Assembly (NCBI RefSeq): GCF_030142045.1
Contig: NZ_CP126242.1
Coordinates: forward strand, 1,612,001 to 1,676,000
Direction of reading: 5' to 3'
Source of the DNA: Arthrobacter sp. zg-Y919
GTDB taxonomy: Bacteria > Actinomycetota > Actinomycetes > Actinomycetales > Micrococcaceae
DNA: 64,000 nt
Under the pieces are notes generated by a model that saw only the letters and a list, made by a program, of their open reading frames with translations, searched no databases and was not told the DNA's origin. Below are positions 44,873 to 51,559 of this stretch, piece by piece. Positions within the stretch are counted from its first letter, which is position 1. Each line of letters starts with the position of its first letter. The translations under genes were made by a program, and so were the position numbers.

Positions 44873-45400
44873 TCACACCAAACCGGCACCCTTTGGGCTT
44901 ACCCCGGGTAGGTCTCCGGGGTTCCCTCCGGGGGCGGCCAGGGGGTTGTCCACGGGGGCGGCCCCGGGGCGGAGCCGGGCCAGCACGCCTGTCTGCTGCA
45001 GCAGTGAGAACCGGTCCGGCACACCCCAGTGCTCGGTGATCCGCCCGTCAACCACCGTGGCAATATCCACTACGGTCAGCTCAACCGCCTTACCGCTCGG
45101 CGGGCCGAAAAACGGTCCCGTGTTGGTGCCCCGCCCGTAGAAGCGGACCCAGGCCGTGTTGCCCCGGGTGGCCCAGTCCTCGAGGTCGTAGTGCAGGTCC
45201 GGCATGGCTTCGTGGACCTGCGTGATGGCCTTCTTCACGTGGGCTATCGCCTCGGCTCCGCGGCCCTCGAGTCCAAACTGATGCTCAATCAGGTCCGGGG
45301 AGCACAACTCGTCCACTAGGTCTGTGTTCCCCCGGGCGAATCCCTCGAACAGGATCCGCCGCAGCACGTGCACTCCCTCGGGCAGGTCTTCTGCGTCCAT
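44873..45400 (-). CDS. SnoaL-like polyketide cyclase/ester cyclase fold protein
   Basis: A 175-residue protein whose first 135 residues fit the NTF2/SnoaL barrel: LFEGFARGNTDLVDELCSPDLIEHQ, DLHYDLEDWATRGNTAWVRFYGRGTNTGPFFG, and VVDIATVVDGRITEHWGVPDRF. Such proteins range from cyclases to detoxifying hydrolases and many lack known activity. The C-terminus is a Pro/Gly-rich tail. GAGGAG with ideal spacing precedes ATG 45400. A longer open frame upstream only adds a 12-bp repeat tract and was rejected. Confidence 0.8.
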   Translation of the reverse strand: MDAEDLPEGVHVLRRILFEGFARGNTDLVDELCSPDLIEHQFGLEGRGAEAIAHVKKAITQVHEAMPDLHYDLEDWATRGNTAWVRFYGRGTNTGPFFGPPSGKAVELTVVDIATVVDGRITEHWGVPDRFSLLQQTGVLARLRPGAAPVDNPLAAPGGNPGDLPGVSPKGAGLV

Positions 45401-45501
45401 GACGGGCTCCTCGCATCCGTGCGGCATTCCTTCCGACCATACGGCGGGGCCGCGCAGGGAAAAAGGCGCGAAGGGCAAACCAGTGCGGCGGCAGCGGCTG
45501 C

Positions 45502-45549
45502 GGGGTCGGCTGAGGGGTCGGCTGAGGGATCGGCTGTGGGGTCGGCTGA
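45502..45549. repeat. Four tandem 12-bp repeats
   Basis: GGGGTCGGCTGA is repeated four times head to tail (the third copy reads GGGATCGGCTGT) in the gap between the SnoaL-like gene and the RNase J terminator. It appears to be slippage; the number of copies could vary between strains. Confidence 0.75.
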
Positions 45550-45580
45550 GGGGCCGCAAGCTCCTGCCGGGACGAACAAA

Positions 45581-45618
45581 GGAGGGGCCGCCGTCGAACA
45601 AACGACGGCGGCCCCTCC
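45581..45618 (-). terminator. Terminator of RNase J gene
   Basis: A perfect 16-bp stem (45581-45596 with 45603-45618) closes a 6-base loop. Reading along the minus strand it is followed by TTTGTTCG. It is about 80 nt after the rnj stop. Confidence 0.9.
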
Positions 45619-45630
45619 TGTGTAGCTGTA

Positions 45631-45689
45631 CTGCGGTACTAGCTGTACTGCTGCTGGCTACCTGTACCGCTGGCTGGCTAGTACCGCAG
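45631..45689. repeat. 13-bp inverted repeat in the rnj 3' region
   Basis: CTGCGGTACTAGC (45631-45643) is exactly complementary to GCTAGTACCGCAG (45677-45689), with a 33-bp spacer that itself repeats CTGTAC/CTGGCT words. It lies between the rnj stop and the terminator hairpin, so the transcript 3' end should fold into two consecutive stems. Confidence 0.7.
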
Positions 45690-45699
45690 CGACGGCGCT

Positions 45700-47385
45700 T
45701 TAGGCGTCGACAACAATGGCCGTGATGGCCGGGGTGCGGTTGTAGAAGCGGCGCATCCAGTTGGCGACGGCGCGCTCAATCACGTCTTCGAGCTCCTCGC
45801 CCTTCGGTCCGCGGCCGGTGGCGGCGTTGGCCAGGGCCTTCTCCACCGCTTCCTCCGCCTTGCGCAGGTCCTCGGACTTGACGGTGAAGCCCTTGGTGAA
45901 GAACTCAGCCGGCTCGGCGATGGTGCCGGTGTCGGCATCGACCAGGGCCAGCACCGTTACGGCGCCTTCCTCGGCCAGCTGCATGCGTTCCTTCAGGGTT
46001 TCCTCGGTGGTGTGGCCGACGCTGTCGCCATCCACGAAGACCAGGTCCACCTGGTGCTTGCCGGAGATCGTGGCACGGCCGCGGCGCAGGTCGACGGTCA
46101 TGCCGTTCTCCGCGATGACCACGTCGCGGGGATCCATTCCGGTCGCCTCTGCGATGGCTCCGTTGGCCTTGAGGTGGCGCCATTCGCCGTGCACCGGCAT
46201 CACGTTGCGCGGCTTGACGATGTTGTAGCAGTAGGCGAGTTCGCCGGCGCTGGCGTGGCCGGAGACGTGCACCTTGGCATTGCCCTTGTGCACCACGTTG
46301 GCGCCGATCTTGGTCAGGTTGTTGATGATGCCGTAAATGGCATTCTCATTACCCGGGATCAGCGAGCTGGCCATCAACACCGTGTCACCCTCGTGGATGC
46401 GGATCTGGTGGTCCTTGTTGGCCATGCGGGACAGGGCAGCCATGGGCTCGCCCTGCGAACCGGTGCAGATCAGCACCACCTTGTGGTCATCGGTGCGCTG
46501 CAGCGACTTGAAGTCCACCAGGATGCCCTTGGGGATGTTCAGGTAGCCCAGTTCCTCGGCGATGGTCATGTTGCGGATCATCGAGCGGCCCACGAAGGAG
46601 ACCTTGCGGTTGTAGCGCGATGCCGCGTCGATGACCTGCTGGATGCGGTGGATGTGGCTGGCGAAGCTGGAAACGATGATGCGGCGCGGCGCGGTGCGGA
46701 ACACCGTGTCGATGGCCGGGGCCAGTTCCTTTTCCGAGGCCATGAAGCCGGGAACCTCGGCGTTGGTGGAGTCGGTGAGGAACAGGTCCACGCCTTCCAC
46801 GCCGAGCCGGGCGAAGCCGGTGAGGTCGGTGATGCGGCGGTCCAGCGGGAACTGGTCCATCTTGAAGTCGCCGGTGTGCAGCGCCATGCCGGCGGCCGTG
46901 CGGATGGCGATGGCCAGGCCGTCCGGGATGGAGTGGTTCACGGCAAGGAACTCAAGGTCGAAGCCGCCGATGGTGCGGCGGTCGCCTTCCTTGACCTGGA
47001 TCAGCTTGGGCTTGATCCGGTGTTCCTTGAGCTTGGCTTCGATGAAGGCCAGGGTCAGCTTGGAGCCGACGATGGGGATGTCGGAGCGCTCGCGCAGCAG
47101 GTAGGGCACGCCGCCGATGTGGTCTTCGTGGCCGTGCGTCAGGACGACGGCGACGACGTCCTGCAGACGGTCGCGGATGGCGGTGAAGTCAGGCAGGATC
47201 AGGTTTACGCCCGGGTGTTCTTCTTCGGGGAAGAGCACGCCGCAGTCAACGATCAGCAGTTTGCCGTCGAATTCGAAAACGGTCATGTTCCTGCCGATTT
47301 CGCCAAGGCCGCCGAGGTTCATGACACGCATGGTTCCCTTGGCTAGTTCCCGGGGGGCTTTCAGGACGGCAGGTGTTCTATTCAC
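45700..47385 (-). CDS. rnj: Ribonuclease J
   Basis: Metallo-beta-lactamase/beta-CASP ribonuclease of 561 residues that degrades and processes RNA from the 5' end (and internally). LTHGHEDHIGGVPYLL is the HxHxDH zinc motif. ALHTGDFKMDQFP, FLTDSTNAEVPGF and VHVSGHASAGEL are further metal and beta-CASP motifs. The 5' monophosphate-binding region has SQGEPMAALSRMA. A C-terminal domain of about 100 residues follows. The family is central to RNA turnover in Actinobacteria. It is followed by an unusual double-hairpin 3' region. Confidence 0.97.
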   Translation of the reverse strand: MNRTPAVLKAPRELAKGTMRVMNLGGLGEIGRNMTVFEFDGKLLIVDCGVLFPEEEHPGVNLILPDFTAIRDRLQDVVAVVLTHGHEDHIGGVPYLLRERSDIPIVGSKLTLAFIEAKLKEHRIKPKLIQVKEGDRRTIGGFDLEFLAVNHSIPDGLAIAIRTAAGMALHTGDFKMDQFPLDRRITDLTGFARLGVEGVDLFLTDSTNAEVPGFMASEKELAPAIDTVFRTAPRRIIVSSFASHIHRIQQVIDAASRYNRKVSFVGRSMIRNMTIAEELGYLNIPKGILVDFKSLQRTDDHKVVLICTGSQGEPMAALSRMANKDHQIRIHEGDTVLMASSLIPGNENAIYGIINNLTKIGANVVHKGNAKVHVSGHASAGELAYCYNIVKPRNVMPVHGEWRHLKANGAIAEATGMDPRDVVIAENGMTVDLRRGRATISGKHQVDLVFVDGDSVGHTTEETLKERMQLAEEGAVTVLALVDADTGTIAEPAEFFTKGFTVKSEDLRKAEEAVEKALANAATGRGPKGEELEDVIERAVANWMRRFYNRTPAITAIVVDA

Positions 47386-47608
47386 GGATGATGGTTCTTT
47401 CGTTGGGGATCAATTACAAAGGTGGAACGGCAGCCGTACGGCGGCATTCCGGAAGTCTGTGGTGCGGCCAGAACAGGGCCGGCAGCTGTTGTGCTTCTTT
47501 CATTCTATTGACTTTTCCGGCGCGCCGGGGACACCGGGCTCTTCGGGAGAGTCTCGGACGGGTCCGGAGGGGGTTCCTGGACCGCTTTCCAAGCAGGTCA
47601 GCGGTGCA

Positions 47609-47842
47609 TCAGGCCCGCTGAAGGGCCGCCTTCTGCGACCGGGAAATTCCGGTGCTTTGGCCGCAGTTGGAGCAGGTGAAGGCGTAGCGGCGGCTGGTTG
47701 TGAGCACGGGGATGAAGAACAGCGTCAGCCGGTTGGCCCGCTCCTCTACCTGCTGCTGGGCATAGGCACCGCAGTACTGACAGGTGGCCGGACGCGAAAA
47801 GAGAGTACGGAGGACGGTCTTGAATCCGATGAGGACGAACAT
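47609..47842 (-). CDS. Zinc-ribbon domain protein
   Basis: A 77-residue protein starting MFVLIGFKTVLRTLF, a short hydrophobic N-terminus. Two Cys pairs, CQYCG (about 22-26) and CSNCG (about 57-61), could bind one zinc ion. The segment between is FFIPVLTTSRRYAFTC, typical of the zinc-ribbon 15-like family, often found as small membrane-linked proteins of unknown job. No close neighbour on the same strand suggests a role. Confidence 0.82.
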   Translation of the reverse strand: MFVLIGFKTVLRTLFSRPATCQYCGAYAQQQVEERANRLTLFFIPVLTTSRRYAFTCSNCGQSTGISRSQKAALQRA

Positions 47843-47926
47843 CCATCCACTGTACGTCGCGGCGGAAGGCCGCGGCATGGGGACACGCGGGCTTTACTAA
47901 GCTTGCTTAGGACTGGGGGTGCTGGA

Positions 47927-47932
47927 TACGTT
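47927..47932 (+). promoter_or_regulatory. -10 hexamer for leaderless GT2-like start
   Basis: TACGTT ends six bases before the ATG at 47939. The preceding 35 bases show no recognisable -35 element. Confidence 0.4.
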
Positions 47933-47938
47933 TCGCGC

Positions 47939-48904
47939 ATGGAATTCCGCCATCCGCAGCCCGGGTACCTGCTGCCGCTGAAGTGGACCGACGACGCCGG
48001 CCTCGAAGAGCTCGCGAAGTACCTGGAACAGCTGTGCGCACATCTGCGGGTCCTGGTGGTGGACGGCTCCGACGAGGAACGGTACGCAGCACATGCGCAG
48101 GCCTTCCCAGCTGCCGTGCGCCATTGCCGGCCCCAACACCCCGAGTGCCGGAACGGCAAAGTCAGCGGCGTCCTCACCGGCGTCGACATGGCTGAGACTG
48201 AGATCCTCATCATCGCGGACGACGACGTCCGGTACACGCTGCCGCAGCTGGAACGGATCCACACCCTGTTGGGGGACGCCGACGTCGTCCGCCCACAGAA
48301 CTACTTCCCCTCCCCCATGCCGTGGCACGCCCGCTGGGACACCGGCCGGACCTTACTGAACCGTGCGTTCGGTGCGGACTACCCGGGGACGCTGGCGGTG
48401 CGGACTGCGGTGCTGCGGCGGACGGGCGGTTACAGCGGGGATGCATTATTCGAAAACCTTGAGCTCCTGCGGACTGTCCGGGCTGCCGGTGGGCGCGAGG
48501 TGCGCGCTAATGACCTGTTCATTGCCCGGATCCCCGCCTCTACGCGCCACTTTCTCCGTCAGCGGGTGCGCCAGGCCTACGACGATATGGCCCAGCCGCT
48601 GCGGTTGGCTGCCGAGTTGTCCCTGCTGCCCGCCCTGGTGTGGGGCGCGCGGAGGCCGCGGCGCCTGATTGCGCTCGCTGCTGCCGCTATGGGTACAGCG
48701 GAATACGGACGCAGGCGCGACGGCGGACGTCAGGTGTTCGGGCCGACATCGGCCCTGTGGGCTCCCCTGTGGCTGGTTGAACGGGCGTTGGGTGTCTGGG
48801 TTGCCGTGCACTGGCGGCTGCGCGGCGGGGTGCCGTATTCCGGTACGAGGCTGAAGATCGCCGCACACTCGGTGCGTTGGATCCGGCGGTCACTTGGGGA
48901 CTGA
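47939..48904 (+). CDS. GT2-like glycosyltransferase with C-terminal membrane segments
   Basis: A 321-residue protein. LRVLVVDGSDEE and ILIIADDDVRYT form the GT-A nucleotide-binding core with a DDD metal site. VVRPQNYFPSPMPWHARWD and ALFENLELLRTVRAAGG follow in the positions of the acceptor loop and the ED motif. The last third has hydrophobic helices (LSLLPALVWGA, LIALAAAAMG, LWAPLWLVERALGVWVAVHW). It resembles hopene- or ceramide-type GT2 enzymes loosely. The start is probably leaderless. Alone in its strand block; substrate unknown. Confidence 0.8.
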   Translation: MEFRHPQPGYLLPLKWTDDAGLEELAKYLEQLCAHLRVLVVDGSDEERYAAHAQAFPAAVRHCRPQHPECRNGKVSGVLTGVDMAETEILIIADDDVRYTLPQLERIHTLLGDADVVRPQNYFPSPMPWHARWDTGRTLLNRAFGADYPGTLAVRTAVLRRTGGYSGDALFENLELLRTVRAAGGREVRANDLFIARIPASTRHFLRQRVRQAYDDMAQPLRLAAELSLLPALVWGARRPRRLIALAAAAMGTAEYGRRRDGGRQVFGPTSALWAPLWLVERALGVWVAVHWRLRGGVPYSGTRLKIAAHSVRWIRRSLGD

Positions 48905-49090
48905 CCGCAGGGCTGGACCTGGTGGGGCTGGTGTCCGCGAGCGCCGCCAGGGTGGGGTTGGGTCAGCGGGCGCCGCGAGGGTGGGGCTGGTGACCGCAGG
49001 GCTGAACCGGGGAGCGCCGCGAGGTTGGGGCTGGTGTCCGCAGGGCTCGGCCGGGTGCGGCTTGGTGTCCGCGAGCGCCGCGAGGTTGGA
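48905..49090. repeat. Imperfect GC-rich direct repeats (about 30-60 bp units)
   Basis: GGGGCTGGTGTCCGCGAGCGCCGCGAGGTT and shorter or longer variants recur about five times between two genes on the same strand. Units vary in length (about 30, 29, 44 and 59 bp), so it is neither a CRISPR nor a simple minisatellite. The whole 312-bp gap holds no gene; its last part carries the promoter of the next gene. Confidence 0.65.
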
Positions 49091-49208
49091 TGGATTCTCT
49101 GGTTTCCGTGCCCATACCGTCGGCTACAGCCATGCACCCTTCCCACCTAAAAACAGGTAGTACTTCGGGTAGATATCGTCTTCCTCTGCCTGTTGGCAGC
49201 CGATAAAC

Positions 49209-49224
49209 TCGAACACATGTTCGA
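49209..49224. promoter_or_regulatory. LexA SOS box overlapping the DUF222/HNH start codon
   Basis: TCGAACACATGTTCGA is a perfect 16-bp palindrome and an exact match to the actinobacterial LexA consensus TCGAAC-N4-GTTCGA. The ATG of the gene lies in its central four bases plus the next G. A TAAACT -10-like element (49204-49209) touches it, so LexA would cover the transcription start. Confidence 0.85.
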
Positions 49225-50746
49225 ATATCCCGCGCATGAACCTGATCCCCATGGGCCTCGCCCCCATGGACGCCGTCAGCATGAAAGCGAATCCGGCGCG
49301 GCCCCTTCCGGGATCAGCAGCGCCCTGGTGAACACCTGGGTTGAGGTACTTGCAGACCAGAACGGCGCCGAACCGGCCCAGCGGGCTGACACGGAACTCA
49401 TCGACCGGATTCGTGCCCTCGAGGAGTTGAAGGCTGCGGCGTCGGCCGCGCAGGCCCGGGCAGCTGCCGCATTTGATGCCTCGCAGCGGAGGAAGCAGGC
49501 CCAGGGTGGACTGCCGGCGAACAAGCAGGGCTGGGGTGTGGCCTCACAGATAGCCTTGGCCCGGAGGGAGTCAGCCAACCGCGGTGGGCGCCTGCTGGGG
49601 TTCGCCCATGCGTTGGTGCAGGAGATGCCGTGCACCCTCCATGCCCTAAGCAACGGGAAGATCAGCGAATGGCGGGCGACGCTGCTTGTGCGCGAGACCG
49701 CCTGCCTGAGTGTGGAAGACCGGCAGCGGGTGGATCGGGAAGTGGCTGGAGACCTGGAGGTGCTGGAAACCCTGGGAGACCGGCAGATTATTTCCCGCGC
49801 CAGGGCTGCGGCCTACCGGCTGGATCCACAGGCCGCTGTGAACCGGGCGGCCAAGGCTGCGTCCGAACGTTTCGTCTCCTGCCGTCCAGCCCCGGACACC
49901 ATGACCTACCTGACCGGGCTTCTCCCGGTAAGCCAGGGCGTAGGGGTATACGCTGCCCTGTCGCGGGAGGCAGACCGGCTGACGACTGCCGGAGACGGCC
50001 GTACACGGGGACAGATCATGGCGGACACCCTCGTCCAACGGATCACGGGCAAGGTAAACGCGGACGAGATGAACGTCGAGGTCCAGCTCGTTATGACCGA
50101 CCTGGCCCTGCTGGCCGCCGACTCCGAACCGGCACTGGTCCCCGGATATGGTCCCGTTCCGGCACAGTGGGCAAGGGACCTGGTCCGGCGCAGGAATTCC
50201 CGAGGCGGCAGCACCAACAATTCCGAACTGACGAACGATCCAGGTGCAGGCAAACGAGCCCAGACGTGGGTCCGGCGGCTCTACACTGCTCCCGAATCCG
50301 GCGAGCTGGCCGCAATGGACTCCCGGGCACGGTTGTTCCCTCCATCCGTCGCCCGATTCATCGCCGCCCGGGACCAAACCTGCCGGATGCCGTGGTGTGG
50401 TGCCCCTATTCGCAACTTCGACCACATCCGCCGGCACAGTCAGGGTGGTCCCACCAGCGTGATGAACGGGCAGGGGCTGTGCGAGGCCTGCAACCAGGCC
50501 AAGGAAGCACCGGGTTGGTCGGCCACCGTCGTAAAGCCGCCCGGGGCAGCAGGAGCAGCGGGTAGAGCGGGAACAGCAGGAGCAGCGGGAAGAGCGGGGC
50601 ATACCGTCGAGACCTCCACGCCTACGGGACACACCTACCGTTCCACGGCGCCGCCAATGGTTGGGGCACCCTATGAGGCCGGTTCCTCAGCTGACGAAGG
50701 GACCATGGTTGAAAGAATCATCGCCGACGTCATCTGGGCGGCTTAG
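49217..50746 (+). CDS. DUF222 / HNH endonuclease protein (13E12-repeat type)
   Basis: A 509-residue protein. The DUF222 region (about 30-330) is helical, with the ARAAAAFDASQRRKQA and DTLVQRITGK segments. The C-terminal HNH nuclease fold has CRMPWCGAP, DHIRRHSQGGPT and LCEACNQAKE, which supply zinc-binding Cys pairs and catalytic His. A GAAGRAG repeat tail follows. No ribosome site precedes either ATG 49217 or the in-frame TTG 49193; the leaderless ATG inside the SOS box was chosen. Related 13E12 genes in mycobacteria carry LexA boxes. The protein is thus probably damage-induced; its DNA target is unknown. Confidence 0.88.
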   Translation: MFEYPAHEPDPHGPRPHGRRQHESESGAAPSGISSALVNTWVEVLADQNGAEPAQRADTELIDRIRALEELKAAASAAQARAAAAFDASQRRKQAQGGLPANKQGWGVASQIALARRESANRGGRLLGFAHALVQEMPCTLHALSNGKISEWRATLLVRETACLSVEDRQRVDREVAGDLEVLETLGDRQIISRARAAAYRLDPQAAVNRAAKAASERFVSCRPAPDTMTYLTGLLPVSQGVGVYAALSREADRLTTAGDGRTRGQIMADTLVQRITGKVNADEMNVEVQLVMTDLALLAADSEPALVPGYGPVPAQWARDLVRRRNSRGGSTNNSELTNDPGAGKRAQTWVRRLYTAPESGELAAMDSRARLFPPSVARFIAARDQTCRMPWCGAPIRNFDHIRRHSQGGPTSVMNGQGLCEACNQAKEAPGWSATVVKPPGAAGAAGRAGTAGAAGRAGHTVETSTPTGHTYRSTAPPMVGAPYEAGSSADEGTMVERIIADVIWAA

Positions 50747-50816
50747 GAGTCGGCCTGGGTTGGCTTAGGCGCTCGCCGACCTGTCCCCGTCAGTCCCGGT
50801 CAGCGAGCGCCAACGG

Positions 50817-50822
50817 TAGGCT
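50817..50822 (+). promoter_or_regulatory. -10 hexamer for leaderless yciO start
   Basis: TAGGCT ends six bases before the ATG at 50829; no purine-rich ribosome site is present. Confidence 0.5.
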
Positions 50823-50828
50823 GTGGGG

Positions 50829-51449
50829 ATGGCCAGATACTTTGACGTACACCCGGAAAACCCGCAGCCGAGGGCCATCGGCCAGATTGTGAACCTGCTC
50901 GAATCCGGCGGCTTGATCGCCTACCCCACTGACTCCTGCTACGCACTGGGCGTGCAGCTGGGGAACCGTGAAGGGCTGGAACGCATCCGGCAGATCCGTC
51001 AGCTGGACGACAAACACCACTTCACCTTGGTGTGCCACAACTTCGCCCAGCTCGGCCAGTTCGTACAGCTGGATAACTCCGTGTTCCGCAGCATCAAGGC
51101 CGCAACTCCCGGCAGTTACACCTTCATCCTTCCGGCGGTCAAGGAAGTCCCCAAGTGGCTGCTCCACCCCAAGAAGCGGACGGTCGGCGTACGCATCCCG
51201 GACAACATCGTGGTCCAGTCGATCCTGGAGGGCCTCGGCGAACCGCTGCTCTCCAGCACGCTGCTGCTACCCGGCGACGAGGACCCGATGACTCAGGGCT
51301 GGGAGATCAAGGAGCGGCTGGACCATCAGGTGGACGCCGTGATCGATTCCGGCTTCTGCGGCCCGGACCCCACCACCGTCATCGATTTCTCCGGGGATAC
51401 CCCGGAGATCGTCCGTCGCGGCACAGGTGATCCGACGCCCTTCGAGTAA
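50829..51449 (+). CDS. yciO: YciO-type Sua5/YrdC-fold protein
   Basis: A 206-residue protein with the YrdC fold. It begins ARYFDVHPENPQ, then GGLIAYPTDSCYALG, RIRQIRQLDDKHHFTLVC, GSYTFILPAVKEVPKWLL and TVGVRIPDN, and ends PTTVIDFSGDTPEIVRRGTGDPTPFE. Length and every block match E. coli YciO more closely than TsaC/Sua5, which make threonylcarbamoyl-AMP for tRNA modification. YciO's physiological role is less clear than TsaC's. ATG 50829 was chosen over the GTG two codons upstream because TAGGCT is placed for a leaderless start. Confidence 0.88.
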   Translation: MARYFDVHPENPQPRAIGQIVNLLESGGLIAYPTDSCYALGVQLGNREGLERIRQIRQLDDKHHFTLVCHNFAQLGQFVQLDNSVFRSIKAATPGSYTFILPAVKEVPKWLLHPKKRTVGVRIPDNIVVQSILEGLGEPLLSSTLLLPGDEDPMTQGWEIKERLDHQVDAVIDSGFCGPDPTTVIDFSGDTPEIVRRGTGDPTPFE

Positions 51450-51559
51450 CCACAGCGGTCCGGGGTCTTTATCGATTCCTGCGGTTGACTGTCCCCGCGC
51501 ACGCGCAGAGTCTGACACGCGTCAGGGGGGCCACGGCTAGTCACTCGCAGGGAATCCAC

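Noticed and set aside
45401..45601. N-terminal extension of the SnoaL-like protein with LSRP repeats
   Set aside because: The extension overlaps the RNase J terminator and a 12-bp slippage array, while a GAGGAG with ideal spacing supports ATG 45400.
46012..47346. Long plus-strand frame antisense to RNase J
   Set aside because: His/Gly/Val-rich shadow of the RNase J codons; no start signal or motif.
48905..49090. Possible CRISPR array
   Set aside because: Repeats are imperfect, of unequal length and without unique spacers.
49217..50746. Active mobile element (homing or transposon nuclease)
   Set aside because: No terminal repeats, target duplication or transposase accompany the DUF222/HNH gene.
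50829..51449. Threonylcarbamoyl-AMP synthase (TsaC/Sua5)
   Set aside because: The sequence and length match YciO; a TsaC name would overstate the tRNA role.
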